Shown here: positions 34,981 to 42,524 of the stretch, piece by piece | Layout of the letters: each line of letters starts with the position of its first letter | How positions within the stretch are numbered: position 1 is the stretch's first letter | From: Bog-756 sp052326605 | GTDB lineage: Bacteria > Actinomycetota > Acidimicrobiia > Acidimicrobiales > RAAP-2 | NCBI GenBank assembly: GCA_052326605.1 | Contig: JBKQMB010000074.1 | Coordinates: forward strand, 1-64,000 | Length of the DNA: 64,000 nucleotides | Direction: 5' to 3' | Notes under the pieces: model-generated | The model's input: only the letters and a program-made list of their open reading frames with translations | Database searches by the model: none | What the model was told of the DNA's origin: nothing | Position numbers and translations under genes: made by a program

Positions 34981-35607
34981 CTAGGCCATGTCCGGGCCCC
35001 GCTGGCGGACCGACTCCACCGTCAGCATGGCATCGCGCAGATTGCGGAGCCACTCTTCGGTATTCGTGCCCACGAGCTTCACGCACCAGGCCAGCGCATC
35101 GGAACGACTGCGGGCGACCCCGCTGTCGACCAACGTGTCGAGAACCAGGCGCTCGGGTTGGCGGAGCCGGGTCATGACCGGCACCGAGAGGCTCGTGAAG
35201 ACCTGATTGGTGTCGCCGGCCTCGGCACCCCAGGCGACGTTCCGCCGGAAGAGGTGCTGCGCTTCGCGGGCGATGGCCATGCGCTCGTCGCGGGTCTGCT
35301 CCCGGAACCGGGTGATGCGACCGGCTTCCGCAGCGGACCTGGACGGGGCGTCGTCCCCGTCGGGGAGTGCGGGGGCCGCCACTCGCCCGACCACCAGGAT
35401 CTCGTCGCGGTCGACCGTGACGGTCGGAGGCGCCTCGAACCAACCGTCAGGGAGCCGGCCGGCGAGCCAGCCGGTAAGCCCATCGACCGAAGGCTTCTCG
35501 CCGTCGCCGGGCCCTCCGCCTCGACGCCCGGTCCGGGCCCGCCCGCCGGACAACGCGTCTTCGAGGCCGGACGGCCGGGACCAGACGCTCTCTCGGGGAT
35601 ACCTCAT
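34981..35607 (-). CDS. Conserved actinobacterial protein of unknown function with an RHH-like C-terminus
   Basis: 208 residues. After a basic, Gly-rich N-terminus come WLAGRLPDGWFEAPPTVTVD, EILVVGRVAAP, and an Arg/Glu-rich helix (RITRFREQTRDERMAIAREA). The end, SLSVPVMTRLRQPERLVLDT then LVDSGVARSRSDALAWCVKL, has the strand-helix-helix look of a ribbon-helix-helix DNA-binding domain. I recognise the family as widespread in actinobacteria but know no function. The start at 35607 has AGGAGG about eight bases upstream; the frame is open much further up, overlapping the glycerate kinase on the other strand. Confidence 0.7.
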   Translation of the reverse strand: MRYPRESVWSRPSGLEDALSGGRARTGRRGGGPGDGEKPSVDGLTGWLAGRLPDGWFEAPPTVTVDRDEILVVGRVAAPALPDGDDAPSRSAAEAGRITRFREQTRDERMAIAREAQHLFRRNVAWGAEAGDTNQVFTSLSVPVMTRLRQPERLVLDTLVDSGVARSRSDALAWCVKLVGTNTEEWLRNLRDAMLTVESVRQRGPDMA

Positions 35608-35680
35608 GATGTCTGCCTCCTGAGTGATTACAAAGTTACAGTGCAATAGAGGTGAATATACACGCTGTGGGCCGAGGTCG
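35608..35680 (-). promoter_or_regulatory. AT-rich promoter region of the RHH-like gene
   Basis: A sharply AT-rich patch (35621-35665) lies directly upstream of the minus-strand start. On + it reads GATTACAAAGTTACAG, with TTACA twice in a row, and GTGCAATAG beyond. On the minus strand TTCACC and TTGTAA are 17 bases apart and could be the -35/-10. If the gene's C-terminus is RHH, the tandem TTACA could be its own operator. Confidence 0.4.
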
Positions 35681-35766
35681 TGCGCGGCCCGGTTCCCGGC
35701 TGTTCCGCGTCGTGGATGCAGGAGCGCGACCACTGCCCGGCGTCGGGCGTCGACAGGTCGGCTGGC

Positions 35767-35772
35767 TAGGGT
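35767..35772 (+). promoter_or_regulatory. -10 element of a probable leaderless glycerate kinase transcript
   Basis: TAGGGT is followed by six bases and GTG 35779, with no ribosome-binding site. Confidence 0.45.
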
Positions 35773-35778
35773 CGTGCC

Positions 35779-36807
35779 GTGCCACTGCTCGTCGCCGCAC
35801 CGGACAAGTTCCGTGGCACCGCCACCGCCCACGAGGTCGCCGAGGCCATCGGCCGGGCGGCGTCCCCGCTGGGCTGGACGGTGGTCGCCGTGCCGCTCTC
35901 CGACGGCGGGGAGGGACTGCTCGAGGCATTCGACGTCCCAGGATCCAGGCTGGAGACCACTTCGGTGACAGGACCGGACGGTGCGGCGGTAGGTGCCTCG
36001 TGGAGGGTCATCGGGGACATGGCTGTCGTCGAGATGGCACGCGCCTCGGGTCTCGTCCTGGCCGGCGGGGCCTGGAGCAACGATCCGGTGCGTGCCACCT
36101 CGCGGGGCACGGGCGAGCTGATGGTGGCGGCCTCTGACGCGGTTGGGGTCGGCGGCACCGTGGTGGTGGGCCTCGGTGGGTCGGCCACCACCGACGGAGG
36201 CCTGGGCGCGCTCCGCGCCGTCGAGGAGGCCGGCGGGCTGCACGGTGTCACCCTGGTCGGCGCGTGCGACGTGCGTGTCGGGTTCGTGGAGGCGGCCACG
36301 TTGTTCGCCCTGCAGAAGGGAGCGAGTGCCGAGCAGGTCTCAGAGCTGGAGGATCGGCTGCGGTCGTTGGCCGACCGCTACCGCCGAGAGTTCGGAATCG
36401 ACGTGGTCGCCGTGCCCGGTGCCGGGGCTGCGGGCGGACTGGGCGGTGGACTCCTCGCTCTGGGCGGCACGCTGCGGTCGGGCTACGAACTGGTGGCCGA
36501 GTTCCACGGGCTCCGCCGGTTGCTGGAGCAGGCACAGCTGGTGATCACCGGTGAAGGGCTGCTCGACCGCTCGTCGTTCTCGGGCAAGGTGGTCGGTGGC
36601 GTGGTCGGTGACGCTGCGTCCCTCGGGGTCGACGCCCTGGTGGTGGCCGGTCGGGTGTCCGACGACGCGGGCGTCGCTGCCCGCGATGCGGGTCTCCGTG
36701 TCGTGTCCCTGAGCCGACGGTTCGGGGAGCGTCGAGCGATGGAGGACACCGTCGCCTGTGTCGAGTCGGTCGTCCGGGATGCCCTGGGCCCGATCGGGCT
36801 CAGGTAG
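35779..36807 (+). CDS. Glycerate kinase (GarK/GlxK family)
   Basis: Phosphorylates D-glycerate, probably to 2-phosphoglycerate as in the GarK/GlxK family, linking glyoxylate or serine breakdown to glycolysis. APDKFRGTATAHEVAEAI is the family start, and PLSDGGEGLLEAF, GLGGSATTDGGLGALRA, PGAGAAGGLGGGLLALGG and ITGEGLLDRSSFSGKVVGGV are the successive signatures. The 342 residues are slightly short of the usual ~375. GTG 35779 is read from a leaderless promoter. Confidence 0.93.
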   Translation: MPLLVAAPDKFRGTATAHEVAEAIGRAASPLGWTVVAVPLSDGGEGLLEAFDVPGSRLETTSVTGPDGAAVGASWRVIGDMAVVEMARASGLVLAGGAWSNDPVRATSRGTGELMVAASDAVGVGGTVVVGLGGSATTDGGLGALRAVEEAGGLHGVTLVGACDVRVGFVEAATLFALQKGASAEQVSELEDRLRSLADRYRREFGIDVVAVPGAGAAGGLGGGLLALGGTLRSGYELVAEFHGLRRLLEQAQLVITGEGLLDRSSFSGKVVGGVVGDAASLGVDALVVAGRVSDDAGVAARDAGLRVVSLSRRFGERRAMEDTVACVESVVRDALGPIGLR

Positions 36808-37022
36808 GGCCGGCGCCCCCCCGGAGATGCTCCGGCACGCGGCCTGCGGTACGCACGCGGAGGTCGGTCCTCTAGACTGGCGTGGTCAAGTTCGGTTCGA
36901 GATGCCGCCCCGCTGCCGGGGCATCGGCTGCTCCGTCGAACGGCTCGACGATCGGCCAGCACTGTGCAGCAGTGGTCGGTTCCGATCACCTCTCCCTGCT
37001 GGCACGGACCGAGAGCATTTCC
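36808..37022 (+). promoter_or_regulatory. Leader/promoter region of the desaturase gene
   Basis: TAGACT at 36873-36878 is a good -10 and would start transcription near 36885, leaving an untranslated leader of about 135 bases before ATG 37023. GTG 36882, three bases after the -10, is in frame with the desaturase but too close to be used from this promoter. No known riboswitch was recognised in the leader. Confidence 0.4.
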
Positions 37023-38063
37023 ATGCAGACCGAGCACGAGGCACCCGCCGGAGCGACGTCCAACCGGGAGGACTTCGCCGAGCTGTCCAGGAGGGTCCGT
37101 GACGGGGGGCTGTTGGCACGTCGCGGCCCCTACTACGCGGTGAAGATCGCCGCCACCCTGGCCGCCCTGGCCGCGCTGGTGGCCACGGCAGTGATTCTGG
37201 GCAACAGCTGGTGGAACCTGGCCGTGGCCGCCGGATTGGCATTCGTGCTCGCCCAGCTCGGTTTCATCGGTCATGACGCCGGACATCGTCAGGTCTGTGC
37301 CCACCGCCGGTGGAACGACGTGGTCGGCCTCATGGCAACGAATCTGCTGACCGGGTTCAGCTTTGGTTGGTGGCTGACCAAGCACAACCGGCACCATGCG
37401 CATACCAACACGGACGGCAAGGATCCGGACCTCGTCCCGGGTGCGCTGGTCTACACGTCCGTCCAGGCCGAGCAGAGAGGACGGCTCGGCCGGTGGTTCG
37501 GTGGCATCCAGGCGGTCACGGTGTTCCCGCTCCTCTTCCTCGAGGCGCTCAACCTTCACGTAGCCAGCTCGATCGCACTGGCCCGCCGACGGGATCGGGC
37601 TGCGCTGCTCGAGGCCGTCCTACTCGCAGTGCACGGGGGGATCTTCTTCGTCGCACCGTTTCTGCTCCTCTCGCCGGTGCGGGCGCTGGCCTGCATCGCC
37701 GTGACCCAATCCCTGTTCGGCTTCTATCTCGGGGCGAGCTTCATCACCAACCACGTCGGTATGCCGACGCTCAGCGGGAGCGATGACCTCGGATTCCTCC
37801 GCCGTCAGGTGCTGACGTCGCGCAACCTGTCTGGGCGCACCTTCACCGGGTTCATCTTCGGCGGGTTGGACCTCCAGATCGAACATCATCTGTTCCCGAC
37901 CATGCCAAGGGCCAACCTCCGCCGGGCCCGTGCACTGGTGCGCCCCTTCTGCGACGAGCGCCGGATCGCCTATGCGGAACAGAGCCCGTGGCGCGCCTAT
38001 GGCGACGTGCTCCGCCACCTTCGGATCGCCGGCAGGGGCTGGCCGGTCGCCGTCATCGAGTAG
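37023..38063 (+). CDS. Membrane fatty acid desaturase
   Basis: Di-iron acyl desaturase, 346 residues, four or more membrane segments. The three histidine boxes are complete: HDAGH, HNRHHAH and QIEHH. The QxxHH third box is that of the delta-5/delta-6-like front-end family, but no cytochrome b5 domain is fused. NTDGKDPDLVPGALVYT follows box 2. The start is uncertain: ATG 37023 gives the usual length, while the frame is open to GTG 36882. Confidence 0.88.
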   Translation: MQTEHEAPAGATSNREDFAELSRRVRDGGLLARRGPYYAVKIAATLAALAALVATAVILGNSWWNLAVAAGLAFVLAQLGFIGHDAGHRQVCAHRRWNDVVGLMATNLLTGFSFGWWLTKHNRHHAHTNTDGKDPDLVPGALVYTSVQAEQRGRLGRWFGGIQAVTVFPLLFLEALNLHVASSIALARRRDRAALLEAVLLAVHGGIFFVAPFLLLSPVRALACIAVTQSLFGFYLGASFITNHVGMPTLSGSDDLGFLRRQVLTSRNLSGRTFTGFIFGGLDLQIEHHLFPTMPRANLRRARALVRPFCDERRIAYAEQSPWRAYGDVLRHLRIAGRGWPVAVIE

Positions 38064-38202
38064 CACCCTGCCGCGGTGGGCGGACGCACGCGAACCCACC
38101 TCCGGTCCGGGGATCGTGCGGACGGCAGGACGAGGCTCTCACCTGCAGGTTTGCCCGGGTGCCGCCGGTCCGGGCCGGACCGGGCCCGTCGCTCCGGCCC
38201 CT
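38064..38202 (+). terminator. Desaturase-riboswitch gap with a GC hairpin
   Basis: CCGGTCCG (38165-38172) and CGGACCGG (38176-38183) make a perfect eight-pair stem with a three-base loop, about 100 bases after the desaturase stop and ahead of the next promoter. There is no U tract, so a terminator role is a guess. The rest of the gap shows no gene. Confidence 0.35.
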
Positions 38203-38210
38203 GATAGGGT
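38203..38210 (+). promoter_or_regulatory. Extended -10 promoter of the cobalamin operon
   Basis: TGATAGGGT holds a TG one base ahead of the -10 TAGGGT (38205-38210). Transcription would begin about 38217, immediately before the riboswitch. No matching -35 is seen, as is common for extended -10 promoters. Confidence 0.5.
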
Positions 38211-38216
38211 CAAGAC

Positions 38217-38320
38217 CACAACAGAGGTTCTACGACGGGGAAGCCGGTCGAATTCCGGCGCTGGTCCGCAACCGTAGGTGGTGACAGAGGTCGCCACGAG
38301 TCGGGATGCCGCCGTAGGGC
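38217..38320 (+). promoter_or_regulatory. Cobalamin (B12) riboswitch
   Basis: The conserved core is easy to see: GGGGAAGCCGGTCGAATTCC, then GCTGGTCCGCAACCGTA, then after a variable arm AGTCGGGATGCC (38299-38310, the B12-box region). These correspond to the GGGAA, GGTGAAATTCC, CCCGCAACTGT and AGTCAGGATACC elements of the cobalamin class. It lies in the leader of the gene starting at 38432, about 120 bases upstream, and should lower expression when adenosyl- or related cobalamin is abundant. Confidence 0.9.
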
Positions 38321-38431
38321 CTGGTTGAGCCCCTACCCGTCGAGAACAGCGGCAAGGGCTCGGTCGTCCGCCAGTCCGGTGTGGGCTTTCGGAGTTTCCG
38401 GGTCGTTGCTCCGGAAACGAGGACCCCTCCC
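38314..38431 (+). promoter_or_regulatory. Riboswitch expression platform
   Basis: Between the aptamer and ATG 38432 there are two stems: GTAGGG with CCCTAC shortly after the B12 box, and GTTTCCGG with CCGGAAAC (eight pairs, nine-base loop, about 38394-38418). Then GAGG at 38419-38422 could serve as a weak Shine-Dalgarno but is also complementary to the CCTC just before the ATG. No U run is present, so control is more likely at translation than at termination. Confidence 0.5.
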
Positions 38432-40300
38432 ATGTCCACCAAACGCCTTTGGGCGTCGGCAGGGCTCTGTGCCTGCCTGATGGTTGCGGTCGCTGCGGCA
38501 CCGTCGACAGCAACCGCTGCCCCGGAGCGCCCGGCTTTGTCATCGCTGCCGGTACTTCCCCAGACCGTTGCGGCCCGACAGGGGGCGGCGTGGCTGGCCG
38601 GCCAGCTCACCCCCGCCGGCTATATCCCCTCGGAGACGACCCCGGGACAGGCCGACCTGTCCGGCACCGCCAACACGGTTCTGGCCCTGGTCAGCGCCGG
38701 AGAGGACCGGACGGCGGCCACCAACGCCATCGGGTACCTCGAGGCCCACGTGGACCAGTACGTCACCGCCGACGGCGCCGACGGGCCGGGTCAACTGGCC
38801 CTACTCATCCTCGATGCCCATGCCCTCGGCGTCGATCCGCACAATTTCGGCGGCACGGACCTTGTGGCCCGGTTGCTCTCCACCGAGCAGGCGTCGGGTC
38901 CCGACAGCGGGCTCTTCGGGTCCGAGACCCAGGCCGGTGACTACTACGCGGGCAGCTACCAGCAGGGGCTGGCGCTCGCCGCGCTCGCCGCCGCCGGAGT
39001 GACCGATCGAGTCACGGTGGGTGCGGCCATCACCTGGCTCGTCCAGGAGCAGTGTCCCGACGGGGGATGGACCACTCCGGACAACGTCAACACTGCCTGC
39101 AACGGCCTTCCGGCCGACTATGCGGGCCCGGACACCAACTCGACGGCGCTCGCGGTGGAGGGTCTCGCCGCGCAGGGCGCGCTCGCGTCGGCGGTATCGG
39201 CCAGTGCCCTGGCCTTCCTCACCACCGGCCAAGATGCCGACGGCGGATGGTCGCTCTATCCCAACACCGTCGCCACCCCGGGCGTCACCGATCCGGACTC
39301 GACCGCCCTGGTCATCCAGGCCATCCTCGCGCTGGGCCTGTCGCCCTCGACGAGCCGCTTCACTCAGGGGGATGCCAACCCGGTCTCCTCGCTCCTCTCC
39401 TTCCGGGTCACCTCGGGCGCCGGTCGGGGAGCGATCTTCTTCCCGCCGAGCACCGACCCCGATCTGCTCGCCACCTATCAGGCCGTGCCGGCTCTCGCCG
39501 GAGCAGCACTCCCGGTCAGCTCCTCCGTCTGGGCACAAGGCCTCTGGCTGGCGGGGCGTGACGGCGGAGTGTTCGCCTACGGGGATGCCCTCTTCTTCGG
39601 CTCCCACGGCGGCTCGCCGCTCAACGCCCCCGTGGTGGGCATGGCCGCCAACCCCGACGGACAGGGCTACTGGCTGGTCGCCGCCGACGGCGGAGTGTTC
39701 GCCTACGGGGACGCCGCCTTCGCCGGGTCCCACGGCGGCTCGCCGCTCAACGCCCCCGTCGTGGGCATGGCCGCCACCCCCGACGGACAGGGCTACTGGC
39801 TGGTCGCCGCTGACGGCGGGGTGTTCGCCTACGGGGATGCCGCATTCGCCGGGTCCCACGGCGGCTCGCCGCTCAACGGCCCCATTGTGGGCATGGCCGC
39901 CACCCCGGACGGCGGCGGCTACTGGCTGGTCGCCGCCGACGGCGGAGTGTTCGCCTACGGGGACGCCGCCTTCGCCGGCTCCCACGGCGGCTCGCCGCTC
40001 AACGCCCCCATCGTGGGCATGGCCGCCACCCCGGACGGCGCCGGCTACTGGCTGGTCGCCGCTGACGGCGGGGTGTTCGCCTACGGGGACGCCGCCTTCG
40101 CCGGCTCCCATGGCGGCTCGTCGCTCAACGCACCGGTCGTCGGCGTGACCGCAACTCCCGACGGCGCCGGCTACTCGCTGGTCGCCGCTGACGGCGGGGT
40201 GTTCGCCTACGGGGATGCCGCATTCGTCGGCTCCCACGGCGGCTCGCTGCTCAACGCACCGGTCGTCGGTGTGGCCGCGCCGAGCTCGTTGACCGGATGA
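38432..40300 (+). CDS. Secreted alpha6/alpha6-barrel protein with six C-terminal repeats, putative cobalamin-binding alpha domain
   Basis: 622 residues. A signal peptide (about 1-30, ending in TATAAPE) exports the protein. Residues ~40-365 are helical repeats of the prenyltransferase/terpene-cyclase barrel type with Gly-Trp motifs (CPDGGWTTP, DADGGWSLYP, DSTALVIQAILALG); the alpha domain of intrinsic factor and transcobalamin has this fold. From ~368 there are six 42-residue repeats built on YWLVAADGGVFAYGDAAF and GSHGGSPLN, probably beta-rich and surface- or wall-associated. It is first in the operon behind the B12 riboswitch and its stop overlaps the DUF4430 gene. Binding of cobalamin is inferred from regulation, fold and neighbours. 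The frame is open to 38381, but that start lies within the riboswitch leader. Confidence 0.8.
   Translation: MSTKRLWASAGLCACLMVAVAAAPSTATAAPERPALSSLPVLPQTVAARQGAAWLAGQLTPAGYIPSETTPGQADLSGTANTVLALVSAGEDRTAATNAIGYLEAHVDQYVTADGADGPGQLALLILDAHALGVDPHNFGGTDLVARLLSTEQASGPDSGLFGSETQAGDYYAGSYQQGLALAALAAAGVTDRVTVGAAITWLVQEQCPDGGWTTPDNVNTACNGLPADYAGPDTNSTALAVEGLAAQGALASAVSASALAFLTTGQDADGGWSLYPNTVATPGVTDPDSTALVIQAILALGLSPSTSRFTQGDANPVSSLLSFRVTSGAGRGAIFFPPSTDPDLLATYQAVPALAGAALPVSSSVWAQGLWLAGRDGGVFAYGDALFFGSHGGSPLNAPVVGMAANPDGQGYWLVAADGGVFAYGDAAFAGSHGGSPLNAPVVGMAATPDGQGYWLVAADGGVFAYGDAAFAGSHGGSPLNGPIVGMAATPDGGGYWLVAADGGVFAYGDAAFAGSHGGSPLNAPIVGMAATPDGAGYWLVAADGGVFAYGDAAFAGSHGGSSLNAPVVGVTATPDGAGYSLVAADGGVFAYGDAAFVGSHGGSLLNAPVVGVAAPSSLTG
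39535..40290 (+). repeat. Six tandem 126-bp coding repeats
   Basis: The same block, marked by GTGTTCGCCTACGGGG at 39569, 39695, 39821, 39947, 40073 and 40199, recurs exactly every 126 bases and encodes 42 residues each time. The inner copies are nearly identical at DNA level, implying recent duplication or gene conversion; the first and last are more diverged. All lie inside the secreted protein gene. Confidence 0.95.
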
Positions 40301-41262
40301 TCGGACGGTCGCGGACGGGCCGCCCGTCCTTGCGGAGACTCGGGTCTGGCGCGCTCTTCGTCGGGGCGGCATCGGCGGCCCTCGCCCTGGCCGGCGCCGA
40401 TGCGTTGGTGCCGTTCAGGGATGTGGCGGGCGCCGCTGCTGAGGTCAGTGTGGCGTTCGTGGTCGATTTCGGCGGATCCGGCGCCCCGGTGGTGGCGTGC
40501 GTGAACGTGCCGAGTGGCGACAACGGTTACCAGGCATTGGCCGCTCTTGCCCAACAGGAGAATCTGGCCGCGCCGACGTACGCCGTAAGTGGGCTGTTGT
40601 GCTCCATCAACGAAGTTCCCACTTCAGGGTGTGGCCAGAAGAACCCGGACGGCACCTATGCCTACTGGTCCTACTGGCGCCTCGGTGCCGGTGGGTCGTG
40701 GTCCTATGGAACCGGGAGGCCACCCAACCCCGTCCCCCAGTCCGGCGACGTGGAGGGTTGGCGCTTCGAGGCCCACGGCAGCGCGAACCCCAATGACCCT
40801 CCGCCGGGGGCCGCTCCCGACTACGCCGCCATCTGCCCGGACGCCCTGACGTCGACGCCCACCACGGCAGCGCCGGTCACACCGACCACCGTGGCGGCGA
40901 CCCAGCAACCGGCGGTGGTGGCTTCGCCCGGCTCCCCGGCGTCCCCGACCTCCGGGCGGCCTGCGGCAGGCGTCGGGGGGTCGGCCTCCACCCCAGTGGC
41001 GGGAGCCCACCCTTCCACGGCGACAAGCGTGCCCAGATCGACGGCCGGTACGACCGCAACGCTGCCCAGCGGGAGCGAGGCCGCCACGACGCCCACGACG
41101 CCCTCCTCGCACGGCAACACTGAAGCCCTCGGCGCGGTGAACGCTACCGCCCACCATCCCGGGGGGAACAGCGCCCTCCCCCTGATCATCGGAGGATCCG
41201 TCATCGCCGTCCTGGTGGCCGGAGCCATGCTCCGGTGGCGCAAGCGTCCGCGGATGCCATGA
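40297..41262 (+). CDS. Membrane-anchored DUF4430 (transcobalamin C-terminal-like) protein
   Basis: 321 residues: an N-terminal signal/anchor (about 12-45), a DUF4430 domain (about 48-185) with VNVPSGDNGYQALAALAQQ and TYAYWSYWRLGAGGSWSYG, a ~100-residue Thr/Ser/Pro/Ala linker, then a C-terminal membrane helix (LPLIIGGSVIAVLVAGAML) and basic tail RWRKRPRMP. DUF4430 is the beta domain of transcobalamin and intrinsic factor, which clamps the cobalamin held by the alpha barrel. The anchor would hold it at the outer face of the membrane beside the ECF importer. ATG 40297 overlaps the preceding stop. Confidence 0.82.
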   Translation: MIGRSRTGRPSLRRLGSGALFVGAASAALALAGADALVPFRDVAGAAAEVSVAFVVDFGGSGAPVVACVNVPSGDNGYQALAALAQQENLAAPTYAVSGLLCSINEVPTSGCGQKNPDGTYAYWSYWRLGAGGSWSYGTGRPPNPVPQSGDVEGWRFEAHGSANPNDPPPGAAPDYAAICPDALTSTPTTAAPVTPTTVAATQQPAVVASPGSPASPTSGRPAAGVGGSASTPVAGAHPSTATSVPRSTAGTTATLPSGSEAATTPTTPSSHGNTEALGAVNATAHHPGGNSALPLIIGGSVIAVLVAGAMLRWRKRPRMP

Positions 41263-42524
41263 GCGTCCGGCTGCCCGCCGCCTCCGCCCGTCGAGGACTG
41301 CACCCGGCGGCGTGGTGGCTCTGGGCCGGGTGCATGGCGGGCGCCGCCATCCGGACGACCAACCCGATCCTGCTGGCGCTCATCGCATCGGTGGCTGCCT
41401 TCGTCGTCGCCGCCAAGCGGACCTCGGCCCCCTGGTCACGGTCGCTGGTGGTCTTCTTCCGCCTGGGTATCGTGGTCATCGTCCTGCGGGTGGTGATCCA
41501 GATCATCTTCGGCAACCGGCTGCCGGGGCACGTCCTGTTCACCCTGCCCGAGATTCCGCTGCCGTCGTGGGCCCAAGGCGTGAGCATCGGCGGACCGGTC
41601 ACCGTCGAGGCGGTGGCGCAGGCCGCGGTCCAGGGGCTCCGGCTGGCTGTCGTCCTGATCTGCTTCGGGGCGGCCAATTCACTGGCCAGCCCCTACCGGC
41701 TCCTCCGCTGCCTGCCCGCCGTCCTCTACGAGGCAGGGGTTGCGGTCACCGTGTCCCTGGCCTTCGCTCCCGAGGTGGTGATGGCCATCGCCGGTGTGCG
41801 TGACGCCCGGCGGCTGCGTGGGCGACCCATCCGCGGTCTGGCCGGACTGCGGGGCATGGCCATCCCGGTGCTGGAGAGCGCGCTCGACCGTTCGCTGCAG
41901 CTCGCGTCGTCCATGGACGCCCGTGGCTACGGCCGCCGAGTCGCCGTGGCGCAGCGGACCCGTTGGATGGGAACCGGCGGCACCGCGGCCGGTCTGCTCC
42001 TGGTGATCGTCGGTGTCTACGGGGCGCTGGACGCCGGATCACTTCCGGCGGGCGGGATCCCCTTCCTGGCCGCCGGCGCCGTCCTGGTCGGCGCCGGCAT
42101 GGCGGTGGGGGGCAGGAGGACCAACCGGACCCGTTACCGGCCCGATGTCTGGCGGATCGCGGAATGGGCAGTGGGGGCGTCGGGAGTGGCGGCCCTGTCG
42201 GGCATGATCGTCGCAGGCGTGCTCGGTGTCCCGGGGTTGCAGCTGCAGGTCTATCCGCTCGAGTTCCCGCCGCTGCCGCTGCTGCCTGCTGCGGGCATCC
42301 TGATCGGCCTGCTGCCGGCGTTGGTTGCCCCGATGGATCGGAGCGCGTCCGGCACGCGCACGACGGCCCCCCCGCCGACAGCAGACGAGAGGCAAGCACC
42401 GGGAGCTCCCGCACCGGCACCGGCCACACCCGCACCGGCACCGGCGAGGCCGGACGCAGCACAGCCGCCGGCGCCGGTCGCCTTGCGAGTGGCCTTCGAG
42501 CCGGGCGAAGGCACCGTGGCATGA
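41259..42524 (+). CDS. ECF transporter transmembrane component EcfT (CbiQ family)
   Basis: Integral membrane coupling subunit that links the ATPases to the S component. 421 residues with about eight hydrophobic segments. The cytoplasmic coupling-helix motif SMDARGYGRR is typical of EcfT/CbiQ. The last ~70 residues are an Ala/Pro-rich tail not found in ordinary EcfT. The start ATG 41259 overlaps the DUF4430 stop (ATGA); GTG 41235 is in frame but less likely. Confidence 0.88.
   Translation: MSVRLPAASARRGLHPAAWWLWAGCMAGAAIRTTNPILLALIASVAAFVVAAKRTSAPWSRSLVVFFRLGIVVIVLRVVIQIIFGNRLPGHVLFTLPEIPLPSWAQGVSIGGPVTVEAVAQAAVQGLRLAVVLICFGAANSLASPYRLLRCLPAVLYEAGVAVTVSLAFAPEVVMAIAGVRDARRLRGRPIRGLAGLRGMAIPVLESALDRSLQLASSMDARGYGRRVAVAQRTRWMGTGGTAAGLLLVIVGVYGALDAGSLPAGGIPFLAAGAVLVGAGMAVGGRRTNRTRYRPDVWRIAEWAVGASGVAALSGMIVAGVLGVPGLQLQVYPLEFPPLPLLPAAGILIGLLPALVAPMDRSASGTRTTAPPPTADERQAPGAPAPAPATPAPAPARPDAAQPPAPVALRVAFEPGEGTVA

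Noticed and set aside
36882..37022. N-terminal extension of the desaturase from GTG 36882.
   Set aside because: That codon is three bases after the -10 TAGACT and the extension has no desaturase features.
39535..40290. Regular 126-base repeats considered as a CRISPR or other noncoding array.
   Set aside because: The repeats are contiguous, keep one open frame and encode a 42-residue protein repeat; there are no unique spacers.
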